A stretch of 43,794 nt of DNA from contig CAMLRZ010000010.1 in the NCBI GenBank assembly GCA_946482575.1, forward strand, positions 1 through 43,794. The letters are read 5' to 3'. The first letter of the stretch is position 1. Each line of letters begins with the position of its first letter. The notes beneath the pieces were generated by a model. The model saw nothing but the letters and a program-made list of their open reading frames with translations, did no database searches and was not told where the DNA came from. The stretch is from an uncultured Candidatus Saccharibacteria bacterium. GTDB taxonomy: Bacteria > Patescibacteria > Saccharimonadia > Saccharimonadales > UBA4665. Positions 7,767 through 16,168 of this stretch are shown piece after piece. The position numbers and the translations under genes are program-made.

Positions 7767-8431
7767 AGCAATTAGTAACCACGGGGATTATTTTGGGCCG
7801 CACCGACTACGGCGAGGCAGATCGAATTTTGACGCTCATTACGCCTGACCAAGGTAAGTTGCGACTGCTGGCTCGCGGGGTTCGTCGTATCAAGTCCAAA
7901 CTTGCCGGCGGTATAGAGCTGTTCAGCGTGAGCACTATTACCTTTGCTCCTGGTAGGGGAGAGCTAGGCACGTTGGTGTCTACGCGGCTGGTACAGCATT
8001 ACGAAAATATTGCCAAAGACCTGCAGCGCACCATGACCGGGTATGATCTGATAAAACAGCTCAACAAAACCACCGAGGATCAGCCGGAGCCAGAGTATTT
8101 TGCGCTACTCAAAGAATCATTTGAAGCCTTGAACGATGCCGACATCCCGCTGCCATTGATTCAGTTTTGGTTTGCCGCTCAATTGCTGCGGCTTGGCGGC
8201 CATGGCCCTAATTTGCATACTGACGATCAGGGAAAAAAGCTGGTGCCAGATCAGCTATACGACTTTGACTTGGATCGCATGTGTTTTGTGGCTAATCCGC
8301 TGAGCGGGCGGTTTAACGCTAATCACATCAAGTTTTTGCGCTTGGTATTTGCTGGCAATTCGCCCAAAGTGCTGACGCAGGTGCAGGGCATGGGGCAGTT
8401 GTTGTACGACTGCCAGCCTCTGTTCGCATAG
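7763..8431 (+). CDS. recO: DNA repair protein RecO
   Basis: RecO loads RecA onto SSB-coated single-stranded DNA in the RecFOR pathway. The N-terminal OB-fold signature is clear (IILGRTDYGEADRILTLIT, then GKLRLLARGVRR), followed by the all-helical domain with GHGPNLHTD near residue 150. The Cys4 zinc-binding site found in many RecO proteins is absent here. At 222 residues it is a little short. The start overlaps the upstream receiver by 4 bp (ATGA), which implies coupled translation. Confidence 0.9.
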   Translation: MKQLVTTGIILGRTDYGEADRILTLITPDQGKLRLLARGVRRIKSKLAGGIELFSVSTITFAPGRGELGTLVSTRLVQHYENIAKDLQRTMTGYDLIKQLNKTTEDQPEPEYFALLKESFEALNDADIPLPLIQFWFAAQLLRLGGHGPNLHTDDQGKKLVPDQLYDFDLDRMCFVANPLSGRFNANHIKFLRLVFAGNSPKVLTQVQGMGQLLYDCQPLFA

Positions 8432-8443
8432 CCTATTGTAGGG

Positions 8444-8449
8444 TATAAT
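8444..8449 (+). promoter_or_regulatory. -10 box, predicted leaderless start of glyS
   Basis: Perfect TATAAT with 9 nt to the ATG at 8459 and no Shine-Dalgarno sequence. Confidence 0.65.
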
Positions 8450-8458
8450 AAGCCCAAT

Positions 8459-9820
8459 ATGAGTAAAAAAGACGTTAGTTTAGAAGACATTGCCAGCCTG
8501 TGTAAGCGCCGTGGATTTATTTTCCAGGGCAGCGAGATTTACGGCGGTTTGGCCGGTACGTGGGACTACGGCCCGTTGGGCGTGCAGCTCAAGCGCAACA
8601 TTACCGACCTCTGGTGGAAGACATTTGTAGAAAATCGTGCTGACATGTATGGCATTGATGCTGCAATTCTGATGAACCAAAAAGTCTGGCAGGCCAGCGG
8701 TCACGTGGGCGGCTTTCACGACCCATTAGTGGAAGACCTGAAGACCAAAAAGCGCTATCGTGCTGACCACTTACTAGAAGATGCTGGCATCGAAGGCGTG
8801 GCCGCTATGAACCTTGAGCAAATGGACGCTGTGATCAAAGAAAAGGGCATTAAAAGCCCCGACGGCAACGCTTTGGGCGATGTTCGCCAATTCAACATGA
8901 TGTTTAAAACTCAAATTGGTGCCACCGACGATGCCACCAGCATCAGCTACCTTCGCCCCGAGACCGCCCAAGGTATGTTTGTGAACTTCAAAAACGTGGT
9001 CGACAGCTTTTACCCCGACATTCCATTTGGCATGGGTCAGATTGGTAAGGCCTTTCGTAACGAAATTAGTCCGCGCGATTTTATTTTCCGCGTGCGTGAA
9101 CTTGAGCAAATGGAAGTCGAGTACTTTGTACATCCCGACACCTGGAAAGAGCACTTTGACTACTGGCTCGAACAGCAAAAGCAATTCTTGTTGGCGCTCG
9201 GCTTGCCGGAAGAAAAAATCCACCCGGTAGAAGTTCCCGAGGAAGACCGCGCTCACTACAGCAAATGGTCTGTAGACACCGAGTTTGACTTTCCGTTTGG
9301 CCAAAAAGAGTTGCTGGGCTGTGCGTATCGTACCGATCACGACCTGAACGCCCACCAACAAGCATCGGGCAAGAGCATGGAGTACCGCCCCAAAGACGGT
9401 GGCGCGCCATTTATGCCACACGTTATTGAGCCAACCTTTGGTTTGGACCGCGTATTGCTGGCTGTATTGTCTAGCGCATATACCGAAGACGAGCTGAACG
9501 GCGAAAAGCGCTTGTACCTCAAACTTCCTAAAAACTTGGCGCCAATTAAGGCTGCTGTAAGCCCGCTGCTCAAGAACAAGCCCGAGCTGGTGGCCAAGGC
9601 ACAAGAAGTGTACCAAATGCTGCAGGCCGAGTTGGGTGCTGTAACGTGGGACGACAACAGCAACGTTGGTAAGCGCTACCGTCGCTCAGATGAGATCGGT
9701 GTGCCCGCGCATATTACTATCGACTTCCAAACCCTGGAAGACAACACCGTCACCGTCCGCGACCGCGACACCGCGCAGCAAACCCGCGTCAAAATCGAAG
9801 ACCTCACCAAAGGAATCTAA
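8459..9820 (+). CDS. glyS: Glycyl-tRNA synthetase, alpha2 type
   Basis: A class II aminoacyl-tRNA synthetase of 453 residues that charges tRNA-Gly. Class II motifs are visible: motif 2 in KAFRNEISPRDFIFRVRELE and motif 3 in EPTFGLDRVLLAVL, followed by the HGTP anticodon-binding domain. It is the single-chain homodimeric type (archaeal, eukaryotic and some bacterial lineages), not the alpha2beta2 GlyQ/GlyS type. It is preceded by its own -10 box. The HIT gene follows after 4 bp. Confidence 0.96.
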   Translation: MSKKDVSLEDIASLCKRRGFIFQGSEIYGGLAGTWDYGPLGVQLKRNITDLWWKTFVENRADMYGIDAAILMNQKVWQASGHVGGFHDPLVEDLKTKKRYRADHLLEDAGIEGVAAMNLEQMDAVIKEKGIKSPDGNALGDVRQFNMMFKTQIGATDDATSISYLRPETAQGMFVNFKNVVDSFYPDIPFGMGQIGKAFRNEISPRDFIFRVRELEQMEVEYFVHPDTWKEHFDYWLEQQKQFLLALGLPEEKIHPVEVPEEDRAHYSKWSVDTEFDFPFGQKELLGCAYRTDHDLNAHQQASGKSMEYRPKDGGAPFMPHVIEPTFGLDRVLLAVLSSAYTEDELNGEKRLYLKLPKNLAPIKAAVSPLLKNKPELVAKAQEVYQMLQAELGAVTWDDNSNVGKRYRRSDEIGVPAHITIDFQTLEDNTVTVRDRDTAQQTRVKIEDLTKGI

Positions 9821-9824
9821 TCCC

Positions 9825-10310
9825 ATGGTGAATTGTAGCCTTTGCGAAGAGCTCGCCGACAGTAACCATCCTACGCTCATTCTTGACACACCACACTGGC
9901 GGGTAGTACTGAGCCACTATCAATCATATGCGGGACGGCTATTCATTATGCTTCGTCAACATAAAGCCAGCCTTAGCGAACTGAGCCAAGAAGAATGGAA
10001 AGATTTCACTACGTTAGTTCCTTTGCTCGAAAACGCGAACCGTACGACACTGGGCGGTTCACCGTTCAATTGGCTATCGATGATGAACGATTCTTATAAG
10101 AATGATCCACCCAACCCACATGTACACTGGCACATGATACCGCGATATGACCACGATGTAGTTGTTGCGGATCATACGTTTACAGATCCTGAGTTTGCGC
10201 ACCACTACGATGCGTCTCGTCAGCAAAAAATATCTCCTGAAGTCACCCAAGCACTTATAGAAAAGATAAAACATGGACTAGAGGACGCACGCCGCCCAAC
10301 GTTTCCTTAA
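9825..10310 (+). CDS. HIT-family nucleotide hydrolase
   Basis: A 161-residue histidine-triad protein. The triad is H99-V-H101-W-H103 in PHVHWHMIPRY, and a CSLC pair at residues 4-7 may form half of a zinc site as in related bacterial HIT proteins. These enzymes hydrolyse nucleoside-phosphate links (Ap4A, AMP-amidates); proximity to glyS would suit removal of adenylated by-products, but that is inference. The ATG at 9825, 4 bp after the glyS stop, is preferred because an upstream start would overlap glyS by 150 bp. Confidence 0.88.
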   Translation: MVNCSLCEELADSNHPTLILDTPHWRVVLSHYQSYAGRLFIMLRQHKASLSELSQEEWKDFTTLVPLLENANRTTLGGSPFNWLSMMNDSYKNDPPNPHVHWHMIPRYDHDVVVADHTFTDPEFAHHYDASRQQKISPEVTQALIEKIKHGLEDARRPTFP

Positions 10311-10317
10311 TTTCTGG

Positions 10318-10323
10318 TATCAT
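10318..10323 (+). promoter_or_regulatory. Extended -10 box before the 10330 gene
   Basis: TGG-TATCAT ending 6 nt before the ATG at 10330, with no Shine-Dalgarno sequence: a predicted leaderless start. Confidence 0.5.
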
Positions 10324-10329
10324 GAGTAC

Positions 10330-11361
10330 ATGATCAACCTGCAAGCGCGGCTGGAAAAAGTTGGAGCAGCAAAGCCCGGCGGTTTCAGACGGTTTGCACA
10401 AGTCGAATATTCTCTCTCTGTATATGGGGTGGTGGCTTCAGCCTTGCTGTTCGTGTTTCCATTGGGGCTACTGCTGGCGCCACTGAAGTTCTGGAGCCTA
10501 TACAGCCGCACAGCAGTGGGCGTGGGCATATTGTTCTTGCTGCTTGTTGGTGCACGCGTAGCTCAATTGGTCATTGGCCGCTTGCGCCGCGCCAAATTGC
10601 TGCAAGCCTACGCGCTCAGGCACTCGTACAATTACGGTGTAGCAAGCCAGCATGAGTTTGTTGACTCGCTGGGCGTTATTGCCGGCACAGCGGTGGACTA
10701 TAGCGATTTTGACCTGCAAAACACGCTTAAAACTCCACATTGGGTGTACTCTGACTTTGCCTACATCCGCCGCACCAGCCCCAACTATGGTGCCCCAGAA
10801 TTGTGGCGGGCCAATTACGGTGTAGTGTCGGTTGAGCTGCCACGCCAATTTCCCAATATTTTCTTTGATTCCACCAAAGCGTTCGGCAGTCAGTTCAAGC
10901 GTCGCATTAGTCCACACCAGATTCGTCGTTTAGAAAGTTATTTTGACAAATATTTTACCAGTTACTTTCCGCAAGATTTCAGCGCCAACCCATTACAGAT
11001 CATTGATGCCGACGTTATGGTCGCGCTCATCGAGGCCGCCAATTACGATGTGGAAATTTTTGGCAATCACGTCATGTTGTATGGTGCGCAGGTAAACTCG
11101 GTTCAGCAACTGGAAGACATGGCCGAAAAGGCAAAGAATATCAGCGCGGCACTGCAAAAAAGCGTCGCAGGTGCAGAGCCTATTCCTCAGGGACGATTGG
11201 CGGTGTCTGCTAGTCCCAATATCCTTAAGCAAACTTCGTTTTGGACGTCGGTGGCAGCCTGTCTGGTAGGGTTGTATTTGTTGCCATACGCCGTCATGTT
11301 AATGGATATTTTGTATGTCTGGGCTACCGAAGGCTGGTCGGCTGCCATAGGGCTATACTAA
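10330..11361 (+). CDS. Conserved membrane protein of unknown function
   Basis: A 343-residue protein that I do not recognise. It has two hydrophobic helices at about 35-57 and 62-82, a soluble region of about 210 residues rich in aromatic residues (HWVYSDFAYIRR; FFDSTKAFGSQFKRR), and one or two C-terminal hydrophobic helices at about 302-325. The central part is the likely functional domain, on the cytosolic face if the helices pair as hairpins. It has a predicted leaderless promoter, separating it from the HIT gene. Confidence 0.65.
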   Translation: MINLQARLEKVGAAKPGGFRRFAQVEYSLSVYGVVASALLFVFPLGLLLAPLKFWSLYSRTAVGVGILFLLLVGARVAQLVIGRLRRAKLLQAYALRHSYNYGVASQHEFVDSLGVIAGTAVDYSDFDLQNTLKTPHWVYSDFAYIRRTSPNYGAPELWRANYGVVSVELPRQFPNIFFDSTKAFGSQFKRRISPHQIRRLESYFDKYFTSYFPQDFSANPLQIIDADVMVALIEAANYDVEIFGNHVMLYGAQVNSVQQLEDMAEKAKNISAALQKSVAGAEPIPQGRLAVSASPNILKQTSFWTSVAACLVGLYLLPYAVMLMDILYVWATEGWSAAIGLY

Positions 11362-11372
11362 CGCAAACACTG

Positions 11373-11402
11373 TAGACAAACGCACCACATTTGGCGCATA
11401 AT
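11373..11402 (+). promoter_or_regulatory. Sigma-70-type promoter of the DUF1761 gene
   Basis: TAGACA (11373-11378), 18-bp spacer, CATAAT (11397-11402). The leader is about 20 nt and carries an AGGG motif before the ATG at 11431. Confidence 0.45.
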
Positions 11403-11430
11403 TAAGCAAAACATAAGCGAGGGTAGGGCA

Positions 11431-11847
11431 ATGGATGTAGACATTAACTGGATGGCGGTAGTGTTGGCTGCGGCGTCGACCATGATAGTGGGATCAATCT
11501 GGTACACGCCTAAAGTATTTGGTAACACCTGGATGAAGCTGGCCAAAGTGAAGCCAACCGGCAAGGCAAGCGACGGCACCGGGGCAATGATTTTGGCGTT
11601 TCTGGGTAGCTTGGTGACAGCCTACGTCTTGGCACACGTTACATTCCTGGCCCACGACTACTTTGGTAATTCGTATATGCACGACGCCTTAAGTACTGCC
11701 TTCTGGGTTTGGCTGGGCTTTACGGCTGCACGATTTATCACGCATGACGCGTTCGAGATGCGTCCGTTCAAGCTCACCTTTTTGAACGTCACCCACGAAC
11801 TGGTCACCTTTATGGTGATGGGCGCCATAATTGGCTGGATTCAGTAG
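11431..11847 (+). CDS. DUF1761 family membrane protein
   Basis: A 138-residue protein with four hydrophobic helices. The family pattern is visible: NWMAVVLAAASTMIVGSIWY at the start, followed by a short W-M-K-L-A loop, a central helix, and a C-terminal VTHELVTFMVMGAIIGWI helix. DUF1761 proteins are small integral membrane proteins of unknown function. The PNPOx-like gene begins 42 bp later with its own -10 box. Confidence 0.8.
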   Translation: MDVDINWMAVVLAAASTMIVGSIWYTPKVFGNTWMKLAKVKPTGKASDGTGAMILAFLGSLVTAYVLAHVTFLAHDYFGNSYMHDALSTAFWVWLGFTAARFITHDAFEMRPFKLTFLNVTHELVTFMVMGAIIGWIQ

Positions 11848-11877
11848 TATTCGGTAGTTTCCAGCGGTAATACATGG

Positions 11878-11883
11878 CATACT
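11878..11883 (+). promoter_or_regulatory. Extended -10 box before the PNPOx-like gene
   Basis: TGG-CATACT ending 6 nt before the ATG at 11890; no Shine-Dalgarno sequence. Confidence 0.45.
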
Positions 11884-11889
11884 AAAGGC

Positions 11890-12357
11890 ATGGAAAACGC
11901 AGAAATCGAACGAATCATCAGAGAATACATTGATCAAGTGGTGCACATGTCATTAGGCACTTGTGTAGATAATAAGCCATGGGTGTGTGAAGTGCATTTT
12001 GCCGTCGACGACGAGCTGAACATTTACTTCCGTTCCGTAAAAAATAGCCGTCATGGCCAGGAAATTTTGCAGAATCCACATGTGGCCGGCAACATCATTA
12101 CGCAACATTTTAAAAATCAAAAAATTCGCGGTGTGTATTACGAGGGCACGGCTGAAGTCCTGACCGACCTTACCCAGGACCATCCCGGTGTGCAGGCCAC
12201 TGCCGCTCGCTTTGGTGCACAGTCAGCAATTCAGGCGGTAAAGCCCGAGGACGACAAGCCGCACTACTTCAAAATTACTGTCAAAAATTGGTACCTGTTT
12301 GACACCTACGGTCCTGCGCCGGTGGGCAAGTACCACCTGCCGTGGAAACAAGCATAA
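11890..12357 (+). CDS. Pyridoxamine 5'-phosphate oxidase-like flavin-binding protein
   Basis: A 155-residue split-barrel protein of the PNPOx-like superfamily. Visible features are MSLGTCVDNKPWVCEVHFA (first strands and FMN-phosphate region), YFRSVKNSRHGQEILQNPHV and the KIRGVYYEGTAEVL strand pair. Family members bind FMN, F420 or haem; true PdxH function is unlikely at this length and without its substrate residues. The TAA is followed without a gap by the ATG of the AlkD-like gene, so the two form one operon. Confidence 0.8.
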   Translation: MENAEIERIIREYIDQVVHMSLGTCVDNKPWVCEVHFAVDDELNIYFRSVKNSRHGQEILQNPHVAGNIITQHFKNQKIRGVYYEGTAEVLTDLTQDHPGVQATAARFGAQSAIQAVKPEDDKPHYFKITVKNWYLFDTYGPAPVGKYHLPWKQA

Positions 12358-13068
12358 ATGGCTGATGAGATTTTGCAGGCGTTGGAGCGCTATGCACGTC
12401 CTAATGACGCAGCGGCTATGGGGAAGTTTTTTAAGGCGTATGAGGGCGGCTACAGCCAACACGACCAGTTTTTGGCCATTACCGTTCCCGCCATACGCAT
12501 AGTTTCAAAACAATATGCCGACCTCTCAATTAAAGACATTGAGGCAGTGCTGGAGAGCCCGTTTCACGAAATGCGTTTGCTGGCCGCCATCATTATGGCC
12601 AACCAGGCTAAGGCTCGTCGCACGCCTGAGGCGCAAAAAACGGCGCTGTTTGACTTGTACTTGCGTCGCACAGATCGCATCAATAACTGGGATATCGTGG
12701 ACTCCAGCTGCCGTGACGTTGTGGGCGAGTATATTCTGCGCCATCCTCAAAAGGCCGATGTATTGCGCACATTAGCGCTGTCTTCGGATCTGTGGGAGCG
12801 CCGCATTGCCATGGTTAGCACCTGGGCTATGATCCGCCAAAATCAGCTAGATTTGCCGTACGAAATTGCCCAGACGCTGCTTACCGACAAACACGATTTG
12901 ATCCACAAAGCCGTGGGCTGGATGCTGCGCACCGCTGGCGACAAAGATCCGGATCGGCTCCGTGAATTTTTAACTAAGCATATCGCCTACATTCCACGTA
13001 CTGCGCTCAGATACGCCATTGAGCACTTTGATGCCGAAGAGCGTCGTCACTTCTTAGAGCTCCGTTAG
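12358..13068 (+). CDS. AlkD-like DNA alkylation repair protein
   Basis: A 236-residue all-helical HEAT-repeat protein of the DNA alkylation repair family (PF08713), which excises bulky or cationic N3/N7-alkylpurines. Matching segments are HEMRLLAAIIM, RINNWDIVDSS (conserved W-D with Asp) and LWERRIAMVSTW. It begins directly after the stop of the PNPOx-like gene (TAAATG), with no room for its own Shine-Dalgarno sequence, which implies coupled translation. Confidence 0.88.
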   Translation: MADEILQALERYARPNDAAAMGKFFKAYEGGYSQHDQFLAITVPAIRIVSKQYADLSIKDIEAVLESPFHEMRLLAAIIMANQAKARRTPEAQKTALFDLYLRRTDRINNWDIVDSSCRDVVGEYILRHPQKADVLRTLALSSDLWERRIAMVSTWAMIRQNQLDLPYEIAQTLLTDKHDLIHKAVGWMLRTAGDKDPDRLREFLTKHIAYIPRTALRYAIEHFDAEERRHFLELR

Positions 13069-13105
13069 CATCTGGTATCATACATACATAACTAGGAGGG
13101 GTGCT

Positions 13106-13843
13106 ATGGCGAAAAACAGCGAACACGCGCACGATTTTAGCGGTTTAAAAGCGATATTTTTTAACGGTACGCTTACAAAATCCCCAGAATCGAGCCACAC
13201 TGACTTGCTCATTGATATCAGTAAAACAATCATGGAAAAGCAGGGCGTGCAGACCGAAGTTATCCGCACAATCGACCACGACATTGCAACGGGTGTATGG
13301 CCAGATATGCGCGAACACGGCTGGCAGACCGACGAGTGGCCGGAGATCTACAAAAAAGTGCAGGGCGCCGATATTATTGTGTTAGCAGGTCCCATTTGGC
13401 TGGGCGACAACAGCTCGCAAACCAAAAAAATAATCGAACGTTTGTATGCCTGTAGCGGCGAGCTGAACAAGCAAGGCCAGTACGCCTATTACGGAAAAGT
13501 AGGCGGCTGCCTGATTACCGGCAACGAAGACGGCGCCAAGCACTGCGCCATGAACGTTTTGTACAGCCTGCAGCACCTTGGTTGCGTTATTCCACCGCAG
13601 GCTGATGCTGGCTGGGTAGGCGAGGCTGGTCCTGGTCCTAGTTATGGCGACAAACTGCCCAATGGCAAGCACGCTGGAACCGACAACGACTTTACCAATC
13701 GCAACGCCACTTTTATGACATGGAACTTGATGCACATGGCACACATGATTCAAAAAGCTGGCGGCATTCCGGCGTATGGTAATCAGCGAACCAAATGGGA
13801 CGCTGGCGCACGGTTTGACTTTGAGAACCCAGAATACCGTTAA
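13106..13843 (+). CDS. Flavodoxin-like NAD(P)H-dependent FMN reductase
   Basis: A 245-residue protein of the NADPH-dependent FMN reductase/WrbA-like fold. The phosphate-binding loop is FFNGTLTKSPESSHT, and the flavin-contact loops are LAGPIWLGDNSSQTK and TGNEDGAKHCAMN. The C-terminal segment GRHAG-like GKHAGTDNDFTNRN is common to flavodoxin-family oxidoreductases of this length. It has the best Shine-Dalgarno site in this part of the window (AGGAGGGG, 13093-13100) and an extended -10 box TGG-TATCAT at 13076-13081. Confidence 0.8.
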   Translation: MAKNSEHAHDFSGLKAIFFNGTLTKSPESSHTDLLIDISKTIMEKQGVQTEVIRTIDHDIATGVWPDMREHGWQTDEWPEIYKKVQGADIIVLAGPIWLGDNSSQTKKIIERLYACSGELNKQGQYAYYGKVGGCLITGNEDGAKHCAMNVLYSLQHLGCVIPPQADAGWVGEAGPGPSYGDKLPNGKHAGTDNDFTNRNATFMTWNLMHMAHMIQKAGGIPAYGNQRTKWDAGARFDFENPEYR

Positions 13844-13878
13844 TATTCTGGTGTGCAAAACACCGTGAATGTGAGATC

Positions 13879-14304
13879 ATGCCTAGCATGAGTACTTACT
13901 ATACCGATGGCAGCGCCAGTCCAAATCCTGGGCCTGGCGGGTTTGCTGTGATCAAAGACATGCAGGTGTGCTACCTGGGCGCTGAAGCCGATTCTACCAA
14001 TATCCGCATGGAGGGCTTTGCGATTATCGCTGCGCTCAGAGATGCTAACGGCGAGCCGTGCACCATTTATACCGACAGCGAATTTTGGATCAACGTTATC
14101 ACTAAGTGGTCATTAGCATGGGAAAAGAACGGTTGGGTCAAAAAGAACGGCGAAATCAAAAATCTGGACATCGTAAAAGAGGTTTGCCCGTTGTATCGCC
14201 AATCACAGGCAACACTGGTGTGGGTTCGAGGTCACAATAACGATGCTGGCAACGAATTAGCAGACCATTGGGCCAACGAAGCTCGCAAAGGCAAACGCGT
14301 TTAG
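13879..14304 (+). CDS. rnhA: Ribonuclease HI
   Basis: RNase HI cleaves the RNA strand of RNA-DNA hybrids. The four catalytic carboxylates are present: Asp10 (YYTDGSASPNPGPGG), Glu45 (RMEGFAII), Asp66 (YTDSEFW) and Asp129 (NELADHWAN), with the mobile-loop His119 (VRGHN). The length of 141 is typical of the minimal enzyme. The second ATG at 13888 (MSTYYTDG) may be the true start since it sits 7 nt after a GATCAT box. Confidence 0.93.
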   Translation: MPSMSTYYTDGSASPNPGPGGFAVIKDMQVCYLGAEADSTNIRMEGFAIIAALRDANGEPCTIYTDSEFWINVITKWSLAWEKNGWVKKNGEIKNLDIVKEVCPLYRQSQATLVWVRGHNNDAGNELADHWANEARKGKRV

Positions 14305-14368
14305 TATTTTACAGCAGCTTTTTGCGTCGCTTTCGGTTAGAATAAGCGGTATACATAAATAATAGTGT

Positions 14369-14392
14369 GATAACCGAGGGTGAGCGGTTATC
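14369..14392. promoter_or_regulatory. Perfect inverted repeat in the leader of the KwaB-like gene
   Basis: GATAACCG (14369-14376) and CGGTTATC (14385-14392) flank an 8-nt spacer AGGGTGAG that repeats most of the real Shine-Dalgarno region GTGAGGGT just downstream (GAGGG at 14395-14399). It follows a TATACA box at 14350-14355. It could be an RNA hairpin regulating translation or a dyad operator. Confidence 0.6.
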
Positions 14393-14404
14393 GTGAGGGT
14401 ACAT

Positions 14405-15580
14405 ATGGACACAGACGCCACCGAAGAAGTGCAGGCTAATACTGCCGATAAGCTAGCTGATGACGCAGCAAGCAAATCAGACAACAACGAGTTAACTGAA
14501 CAAGTTTTGGATGCAGAAAAAGTAGATCTGGACAAGGATGTACCAGATCAGGAACGCATTGCACACAAATCCGACGAGGAAGTTGCCGCGGCCAAAGCCA
14601 CCGCCACTGATTCTGATGACATTGATATTTTTGCCTGGGCAAACAATATGTTCCAGCACGTTGACCAGCTCAAAATCGATCTGTTTTTATTGAACAAAAA
14701 CAATGTATTGTATCGAACCAAAACGTCGCCGGACATCGAAAAGCAATTGTTGCCACTGTTTATTAACCCTATGTTGGAATTTTTGATGATGGGTGCAGGC
14801 TCAGGCATGGTAGTTCGAGCCTTTGAGGATGCCGAAGCCGAAGATAACGTGTTGCAGTACACCAAGTGGGAAAATATTTTGCGCCTGACCGAAGTTATGC
14901 ACTGGCTCCATACTCAAGAGCACGAAATGGAATTCTTCAAAGAAGATGAACATGACCTAAAGCGCATCAAAGGCGTTGTAGCTCGTTGTAGCCACCCGTC
15001 AATGAAAGAACCTTTTTACGTTATGAAAGCGCTGCCAAGCGCGCAGACCTTTAAGGGCGAAGGTGCCTGGATGGCGCAAGGCGAGCGGTTTGTGCCATTT
15101 GAGGCGCCAGCCTTCCGCATTCCAGCTGACAATCAAATGCTGGTAATCAACAAGGACGTTTTTGTGTTCAACCAGGCTAAGCTAGATCGCCTCTTTGGGT
15201 ACAATGCCAAGAAAAACAGTATTGCCGAACAAAAAGTTAAAGAGATCGAAGAAGCATTTAAGCTGCGTTTTGCCGAAGGCATGGACATGCAGAGCTTAGT
15301 GAAAGGCAACAAAGCCACCATTAACAAACTCCAAAAACTTGAGGTGGGCGAAATTCAGCAGGACTCGCTGGTGGATCACGCTGAAGAAATTGGCGTTGAC
15401 CTGATGGTCGACGACGATGGCGCCATTATTATCGAAGGCACTAAAGATCTGGCGACCTTTGTAAACCTGCTGAATGACGATTATTACGAGTCCCAGCTTA
15501 CCGGAATTAAATACGAAATCAGGGGCAAAAAGCCACTGCGTCCGCCAAAAGACGCAGATGCTGCTGAAATAGCACTGTAA
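14405..15580 (+). CDS. KwaB-like (DUF4868) protein, orphan
   Basis: A 391-residue soluble protein. After an acidic, low-complexity N-terminal 65 residues it carries the pattern of DUF4868, the family of KwaB from the Kiwa anti-phage system: FRIPADNQMLVINKDVFVFN, then KLDRLFGY, a helical stretch with INKLQKL, and the C-terminal LLNDDYYESQLTGIKYEI-RGKK. KwaB binds DNA and acts with the four-helix membrane protein KwaA; no KwaA-like gene is adjacent. The ATG at 14405 is chosen over the GTG at 14393 because GAGGG lies 5 nt before it. The assignment comes from motif reading only. Confidence 0.65.
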   Translation: MDTDATEEVQANTADKLADDAASKSDNNELTEQVLDAEKVDLDKDVPDQERIAHKSDEEVAAAKATATDSDDIDIFAWANNMFQHVDQLKIDLFLLNKNNVLYRTKTSPDIEKQLLPLFINPMLEFLMMGAGSGMVVRAFEDAEAEDNVLQYTKWENILRLTEVMHWLHTQEHEMEFFKEDEHDLKRIKGVVARCSHPSMKEPFYVMKALPSAQTFKGEGAWMAQGERFVPFEAPAFRIPADNQMLVINKDVFVFNQAKLDRLFGYNAKKNSIAEQKVKEIEEAFKLRFAEGMDMQSLVKGNKATINKLQKLEVGEIQQDSLVDHAEEIGVDLMVDDDGAIIIEGTKDLATFVNLLNDDYYESQLTGIKYEIRGKKPLRPPKDADAAEIAL

Positions 15581-15581
15581 A

Positions 15582-16109
15582 ATGAACGCGGAACTATACA
15601 ATTTTGAAGCGCCGCAGGCTGAGCTTTTAATTGATGGCCAGCCGCAAACGGGCCAGAGCCGACTACTTGAGATTCCTGATGACCCTAATCGTGCTCCGGC
15701 CTACGCGCAGCTGCACCTGGGTGAGGTTGCCAGCGGTGCCCAGGCAATAGTATTTTACGAGCAGGGCGACAATACTGGTACCGCCGTTATTGAGCGCACT
15801 TCAGCCACCAGCGGTTCACACGATTGGCGCTTGCGTGACACACGAATGACTGCCGAAGGCCCTCACTACAGCGAGCAAGCCAGCGTACATATCGCCACCC
15901 AAGACGCCGACGGTTTTATGAACCGCCATCTGTTCCTGCAGCCCGGCAACACACTTTTGGCAGCGCAGGCTGAACCAATGGCTCGGCTCAGAACATTGGG
16001 TACTATTATGGCAGTGCACTTGGTACGAACACCGCATCAAATGCAGCGAAGCATCGCGGCTCTCCCTGTAAGCCCTGACGCCGCCCAAGAGTTCGCAAAA
16101 GCCGCCTAA
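15582..16109 (+). CDS. Hypothetical protein coupled to the KwaB-like gene
   Basis: A 175-residue soluble protein that I do not recognise. It begins 1 bp after the KwaB-like stop, so it is almost certainly co-translated. The first two-thirds look beta-rich (AELLIDGQPQTGQSRLLEIP; ASGAQAIVFYEQGDNTGTAVIE; SEQASVHIATQDADG), and the last 45 residues are helical. There are no membrane segments, so it is not a KwaA equivalent. Confidence 0.6.
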   Translation: MNAELYNFEAPQAELLIDGQPQTGQSRLLEIPDDPNRAPAYAQLHLGEVASGAQAIVFYEQGDNTGTAVIERTSATSGSHDWRLRDTRMTAEGPHYSEQASVHIATQDADGFMNRHLFLQPGNTLLAAQAEPMARLRTLGTIMAVHLVRTPHQMQRSIAALPVSPDAAQEFAKAA

Positions 16110-16168
16110 GTCCTTGGGCTTTTATGAAAACATCGGTACAATAGAAACGACAAGAGGGTAAAACAGAG

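Noticed and set aside
15582..16109. KwaA partner of a Kiwa system
   Set aside because: KwaA is a membrane protein; this product has no hydrophobic helix.
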